A stretch of DNA of 64,000 nucleotides from Zoogloeaceae bacterium (lineage in GTDB: Bacteria; Pseudomonadota; Gammaproteobacteria; Burkholderiales; Rhodocyclaceae), in contig JACKLY010000001.1 of NCBI GenBank assembly GCA_024235655.1, forward strand, positions 806,001-870,000, given 5' to 3'. The notes below the pieces were generated by a model. That model saw nothing but the letters and a program-made list of their open reading frames with translations, was not told the DNA's origin and did no database searches. This document shows positions 62,734-64,000 of this stretch, one piece after another (the stretch's first letter is position 1; each line of letters starts with the position of its first letter). The position numbers and the translations under genes were made by a program.

Positions 62734-64000
62734 ATGGACGATACGAAAATCAATTGCGATAGCGTTGCAGAGTGTAGCGATCTTGAGTTGTTGAGGTATT
62801 GCCTAGCAAGTGGCCGTATCAATATTCGCCAATTATTAAGTTTGGGTGAGAAGCTCCATTTCGCGGGAAACAAAGAGGCGGCTCTTGCAGCTTTTGAATG
62901 CGCTGCGTCCGCGAACCCTGAGTATGTCGAAATATGGCACGCTGTTGCTACGTTGCGTTCAGAGCTGGGTCGGCCTAAAGCTGCACTTGAGGCTTGCAAT
63001 AGTGCGCTTGCCTTGAATGCCGAGAACCCCGAAAGTCTATTTAATACGGGTGTTGTTCTGAAATCACTTGGATTGCTTGAGCCAGCACTCCATGCATACG
63101 AAAAAGCTCTTGTTTTTGAGCCAGAGCACCGAGGTGCCTTGCTTAACCGAAGTACTTGTCAAATGCAGCTTGGCTTGCTTGAAGCTGCTATTCGTTCTGG
63201 ACGTGAGGCGGTAGATAGAGTACCTGATGATGCTGATCTTTGGTTCAATCTGGGAGATATTTACACAAGTGCCGATAGGCACCGGAATGCTTGGGATTGT
63301 TATGAGCGAGCGAGGCTAATCGAACCACTTTTGATAAAAGCAGCGTTGGCGCAGGCTGTTTCGGAGGCTGCGCTGGGCCGATTAGAATCAGCAACAACGA
63401 TGTTGTTCGATATTAAGGAAAAACACCCGGAAGAATTTTTGAATTTTAATAGCCCCTTGCGCACGGATGCCTTTGCGGCTTATCCCGAACTCGAATCAGG
63501 CCGTATTGCATTGATTGCAGCCTACGCCAGGTATCGAAACTGTGATCACGGTGTTCGGGATTCTTTTGAAGATTTGTTCTGCCGTGTGGTCGAGGGGGGG
63601 GGTTGTGTTCCACTGGAAAATCCTGATCTGCCCTTTCTTGGAATTGGTCTCCAAATTTCAGGTCACTACAGGTTGCGTGCGGCGACGCAAGTTGCGTCTC
63701 GCATTGCGCGCGATTTAGTAAAAAGGCCTTTGCAAAGGGGTGTGCATCAAGCTGGCTCACGACTCCGAGTGGGCTATGTTAGCGGGGACTTTCGGCAACA
63801 TCCGACATCATTTCTCTGTAGCCGGGTATTTGCATTGCATGACCGATCCCGTTTTGAGGTATTCGCTTATAGCACTGGACCAGCGGACAATAGCGAGTAT
63901 CGACAGCAAGTAATGAAAAATGCAGATAGCTTTGTAGATGCTGGGCGCTATGACCACTATATGTTGGCTCAGCGAATTGCCCGTGATCGGATCGATATCC
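62734..64000 (+). CDS. TPR protein with OGT/SPINDLY-like glycosyltransferase domain, partial
   Basis: Frame open from ATG 62734 to the right edge (422 codons), so the C-terminus is missing. Four to five TPR repeats occupy about residues 30-220. The glycosyltransferase family 41 start, RVGYVSGDFRQHPTSFLCS, is at residue 345 and continues to the edge. Family members attach GlcNAc or other sugars to protein Ser/Thr or act in flagellin/S-layer glycosylation. Together with the adjoining GT4-like gene it suggests protein glycosylation, perhaps of a surface protein. Confidence 0.88.
   Translation, partial: MDDTKINCDSVAECSDLELLRYCLASGRINIRQLLSLGEKLHFAGNKEAALAAFECAASANPEYVEIWHAVATLRSELGRPKAALEACNSALALNAENPESLFNTGVVLKSLGLLEPALHAYEKALVFEPEHRGALLNRSTCQMQLGLLEAAIRSGREAVDRVPDDADLWFNLGDIYTSADRHRNAWDCYERARLIEPLLIKAALAQAVSEAALGRLESATTMLFDIKEKHPEEFLNFNSPLRTDAFAAYPELESGRIALIAAYARYRNCDHGVRDSFEDLFCRVVEGGGCVPLENPDLPFLGIGLQISGHYRLRAATQVASRIARDLVKRPLQRGVHQAGSRLRVGYVSGDFRQHPTSFLCSRVFALHDRSRFEVFAYSTGPADNSEYRQQVMKNADSFVDAGRYDHYMLAQRIARDRIDI

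Noticed and set aside
1..64000. CRISPR array or tRNA genes
   Set aside because: No regularly spaced repeats with unique spacers and no tRNA-like cloverleaf with anticodon stem were recognised in the intergenic regions, though I could not run a dedicated search.

Overview
The window looks like a chromosomal segment of a high-GC betaproteobacterium, most like the Rhodocyclales (Dechloromonas/Azonexus type). This is inferred from gene content and order (leuS-lptE-holA next to proA; metG diverging from apbC-dcd-decarboxylase) and from outer-membrane, TRAP-TAXI and c-di-GMP genes; no rRNA or other phylogenetic marker was tested. Coding density is high. No gap between called genes exceeds about 230 bases, and I saw no tRNA, rRNA or CRISPR array.

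Layout: 1-3.5 kb holds a TRAP-TAXI uptake system (permease cut by the left edge) and a periplasmic chalcone-isomerase-fold protein. 3.6-9.4 kb holds proA, a small Cys-rich gene, holA, lptE and leuS. 9.5-11.6 kb is an accessory patch: a membrane-protein gene bracketed by REP-like repeats, a DUF4160/DUF2442 pair and a RAYT-type transposase. 11.7-25.6 kb holds a FecR-SPOR protein, uvrD, an HD-GYP protein, a qor-TAXI-ParA operon, a LysR/flavodoxin divergent pair, a double receiver protein, and a GGDEF-EAL protein co-transcribed with an iron alcohol dehydrogenase. 25.8-35.4 kb holds dnaE, a small lipoprotein, a WbuC cupin, a second and very large GGDEF-EAL sensor co-translated with a PstS-like binding protein, a 2-Cys peroxiredoxin and an acylphosphatase.

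The most striking block is 35.5-44.7 kb: five overlapping genes encoding a DabA-type (DUF2309) protein surrounded by four different proton-channel subunits of the NuoL/M/N family. DabA carries the zinc-site residues of the known inorganic-carbon pump (Cys539, Asp541, His726, Cys741). The canonical system is one DabA plus one DabB, so this is an enlarged version. A complete RND efflux operon (44.8-50.6 kb) follows, and converging on it is a stand-alone protein with the metal-site pattern of a beta/CsoSCA-like carbonic anhydrase, with no carboxysome or RuBisCO genes in sight. Together these suggest CO2/bicarbonate acquisition for anaplerotic or autotrophic carbon fixation, with the fixation genes outside this window.

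51.9-58.2 kb is core metabolism (metG, apbC, dcd, a PLP amino-acid decarboxylase) with a conspicuous 22-bp inverted repeat ahead of the decarboxylase. From 58.2 kb to the right edge lies a surface/glycosylation region: FecR-domain protein, TPR plus beta-barrel protein of the Slam/T11SS kind, FecR protein with a TbpB-like C-terminal barrel, a glycosyltransferase and an OGT/SPINDLY-like TPR glycosyltransferase cut by the right edge. GC falls from about 62% to about 42-50% inside the TPR-barrel gene, suggesting mosaic or transferred DNA.
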